A stretch of 64,000 bases of DNA from Methylovulum sp. (GTDB taxonomy: Bacteria; Pseudomonadota; Gammaproteobacteria; Methylococcales; Methylomonadaceae): the NCBI GenBank assembly GCA_030653435.1, contig JAURZI010000123.1, positions 55,168-119,167 of the forward strand. The letters run 5' to 3'. A program made the translations under genes and the position numbers. Under the pieces are notes generated by a model that did not search any database, was not told the origin of the DNA, and saw only the letters and a list, made by a program, of their open reading frames with translations. Of this stretch, positions 62,396-64,000 are shown piece after piece (positions within the stretch are counted from its first letter, which is position 1; each line of letters starts with the position of its first letter).

Positions 62396-63031
62396 ATGGA
62401 AGCATTAAACCAAATCTCAACGACACTGGCCTTAACCATGGGTTTAGCATGGGCTAGCGGCATTAACCTCTATGCAACGCTACTGACCTTGGGCTTGCTG
62501 GCCAATAGCGGCAACATCGACTTGCCTCCGGATTTGCAAATCGTCGCCAACCCCCTGGTGTTAGGCGCAGCGGGCTTAATGTATTGTGTCGAGTTTTTTG
62601 CCGATAAAACACCCGGCGTGGACACCGGATGGGATGCCATACACACATTTATCCGTATTCCTGCCGGTGCCATGCTGGCCGCAGGTGCAGTGGGCGATCT
62701 GAACCCGGCGGTTGGGCTTGCCGCCGCCATCATCGGCGGCAGTATGGCGGCCGGCTCCCACGCCACTAAAGCCGGTACCCGGGTGTTGATTAATACCTCA
62801 CCCGAACCGTTCAGCAACTGGTTTGCATCAATAGGCGAAGACATTGCCGTCATCACTGGCGTTTGGGCTTGTATCAACCACCCCGTCTTGTTTTTGCTTG
62901 GGCTGTTAGCGTTTATCATCTTTATGGTCTGGTGGTTGCCCAAGATATGGGCCGGCATAAAAAAAATTCTAAACTTGATCCGCAACGGGTTTAACAATGG
63001 TAACCAACCACCCAATATCACGCCACCATAA
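62396..63031 (+). CDS. DUF4126 membrane protein
   Basis: A 211-aa protein with about five hydrophobic helices and the DUF4126 pattern (ALTMGLAWASGINLYATLLTLGLL, PGVDTGWDAIHTFIRIPAGA). Function unknown. AGGA about 8 nt before the ATG. Followed by the tRNA-Phe pair. Confidence 0.85.
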   Translation: MEALNQISTTLALTMGLAWASGINLYATLLTLGLLANSGNIDLPPDLQIVANPLVLGAAGLMYCVEFFADKTPGVDTGWDAIHTFIRIPAGAMLAAGAVGDLNPAVGLAAAIIGGSMAAGSHATKAGTRVLINTSPEPFSNWFASIGEDIAVITGVWACINHPVLFLLGLLAFIIFMVWWLPKIWAGIKKILNLIRNGFNNGNQPPNITPP

Positions 63032-63049
63032 TTAAAACGACAGTTTCTA

Positions 63050-63078
63050 TTGACTAAACGCCGATTATCGAGTGTAAT
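63050..63078 (+). promoter_or_regulatory. Promoter of the tRNA-Phe pair
   Basis: TTGACT (63050-63055), 17-nt spacer, TGTAAT (63073-63078). Ends about 20 bp before the first tRNA. It overlaps no gene. Confidence 0.7.
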
Positions 63079-63097
63079 AGCCGTCTTTTGCAGGCAT

Positions 63098-63173
<76 letters not shown>

Positions 63174-63194
63174 TCCGCATAAAACATCTAAACT

Positions 63195-63270
<76 letters not shown>

Positions 63271-63286
63271 CGAATAAGTACGAAAG

Positions 63287-63313
63287 AAACCGACCCATGC
63301 AGTCGGTTTTTTT
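63287..63313 (+). terminator. Terminator after the tRNA-Phe pair
   Basis: AAACCGAC (63287-63294), 7-nt loop, GTCGGTTT (63302-63309), T-run to 63313. Confidence 0.85.
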
Positions 63314-63402
63314 ATGCCCGAAGGTTTTTGATGGGCTTTTCGGTCTATTTCCGGTCGATGGAAGTGCTCTTTGTGATCGCATGATTGAGGACATAGTATC
63401 AA

Positions 63403-64000
63403 TCACAAATAGATAATATTGATTTGTTTTCCAAAAACAGCTTGCACTGTTGGTATCAGATGGTCATGATGGCTTAGAAAAATGACTTGCGTCTGCTCGG
63501 ATAATCCCCTGAGGGCTTCAAACCCTGCTTTGGATCGTACATCATCGTAATTGATGAACAGATCGTCGGCGATAAAGGGCAAAGGCAGGGTCTGTTCCAG
63601 GTGCATTTCCAAAGCGGCCAGTCGAAGCGCCAAATAGAGCTGGTCCCGTGTACCGTCACTGAGCCCGGAGATGCCGACCAGTTTTCCATCCGACCGCACC
63701 CCCTCCAAAACCATCGGTTCGCGATCAAAATCCACAACAAGCTTCCGAAATGCCCCTGAAGTTAATGTTGAAAAAATTGCGCTTGCCCGCAGCAGCAACG
63801 GTCCTTGTTTCTCTTCCCTATAGCGCTCTATCGACCAGCGGAGCAAGTGCCCGGCTGTTAATACCTTAACATAGCGCTCCGCCACATCCGCCATTTTGGC
63901 AAGCGCTTCTTGCCGTTGTGCTTCAGCTTGGGCGGCGGCATCAGAACCACCGATGTCGGACAAAATCCGTGCCGCATTGGCCAAGTCAGCCGAAAGATCG
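63403..64000 (-). CDS. YhaN-like AAA/SMC-type ATPase, C-terminal part (runs off the window)
   Basis: The minus frame stays open to the window edge; only the 3' 199 codons are seen. The signature-like GISGLSDGTRDQLYLALRLAALE, Walker B PLPFIADDLFINYDD and switch ITLSHH-like FLSHHDHL are those of the SMC-like AAA protein YhaN family, whose coiled-coil and Walker A are upstream. The stretch before ends QAEAQRQEALAKM, coiled-coil like. Members pair with a YhaO/SbcD-type nuclease, which is not visible. Confidence 0.85.
   Translation of the reverse strand, partial: DLSADLANAARILSDIGGSDAAAQAEAQRQEALAKMADVAERYVKVLTAGHLLRWSIERYREEKQGPLLLRASAIFSTLTSGAFRKLVVDFDREPMVLEGVRSDGKLVGISGLSDGTRDQLYLALRLAALEMHLEQTLPLPFIADDLFINYDDVRSKAGFEALRGLSEQTQVIFLSHHDHLIPTVQAVFGKQINIIYL

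Overview
The window looks like chromosome from a gammaproteobacterial methanotroph (order Methylococcales). The main reason is a block of tetrahydromethanopterin (H4MPT) cofactor genes (about 1.5-4.7 kb): a DmrB/AfpA-like flavoprotein, a dihydropteroate-synthase-related protein, a DUF447 protein and MfnB. These occur in methylotrophic bacteria and run here directly into pdxA-rsmA. A caa3-type cytochrome oxidase operon, ornithine-lipid genes (olsBA), sigma-32, ftsEX and TIGR02647 fit a gammaproteobacterium. Genus cannot be fixed from sequence alone.

Layout. 0-0.8 kb: truncated MASE1 sensor gene (-). 0.83-1.0 kb: first copy of a TA-flanked MITE. 1.5-6.6 kb: cofactor genes, pdxA, rsmA (+). 6.6-7.4 kb: HEPN/MNT pair (-). 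7.56-7.64 kb: possible small RNA with terminator. 7.7-11.8 kb: unknown 1376-aa membrane protein (-). 11.9-14.5 kb: zur, lipoprotein, lipoprotein hydrolase, YchJ-like. 14.6-18.4 kb: two SulP transporters, one fused to a beta-carbonic anhydrase. 18.65-20.7 kb: two-component system whose kinase stop codon lies in a second MITE copy. 20.9-29.4 kb: L,D-transpeptidase, DUF3240 + RND heavy-metal efflux operon, SmbP-like protein. 29.5-33.3 kb: lnt, third MITE copy, olsA/olsB. 33.6-36.6 kb: TIGR02647, rpoH behind a perfect CIRCE operator, ftsX, ftsE. 36.6-40.1 kb: a single ORF joining a heme A synthase (CtaA) to the SRP receptor FtsY, then an SCO1-like protein and SURF1. 40.2-45.3 kb: DUF2909 and the coxB-ctaD-(32-aa protein)-ctaG-coxC operon. 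45.75-48.6 kb: cytosolic amide-binding-like/PAS/GGDEF/EAL protein. 48.7-54.9 kb: DUF4331-TPR-HupE-TonB-receptor operon. 55.1-57.6 kb: transposase remnants and an RTX protein. 57.7-63.0 kb: glutaredoxin/CcdA-like fusion, bactofilin, unknown EF-hand membrane protein, DUF4126. 63.1-63.3 kb: two identical tRNA-Phe genes. 63.4-64 kb: 3' end of a YhaN-like ATPase.

Most striking is the CtaA-FtsY fusion. It merges the end of a heme A/oxidase assembly operon with the ftsY-ftsE-ftsX cluster. In the CtaA part the glutamate and both histidines expected at the N-terminal (substrate) heme site are replaced, while the C-terminal heme histidines remain. This suggests that a decaying or repurposed heme A synthase now serves as membrane anchor for the SRP receptor. 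Other points of interest are the CIRCE element exactly over the putative rpoH promoter, the MITE family, the small-RNA candidate with an anti-Shine-Dalgarno loop, and several large proteins of unknown function.
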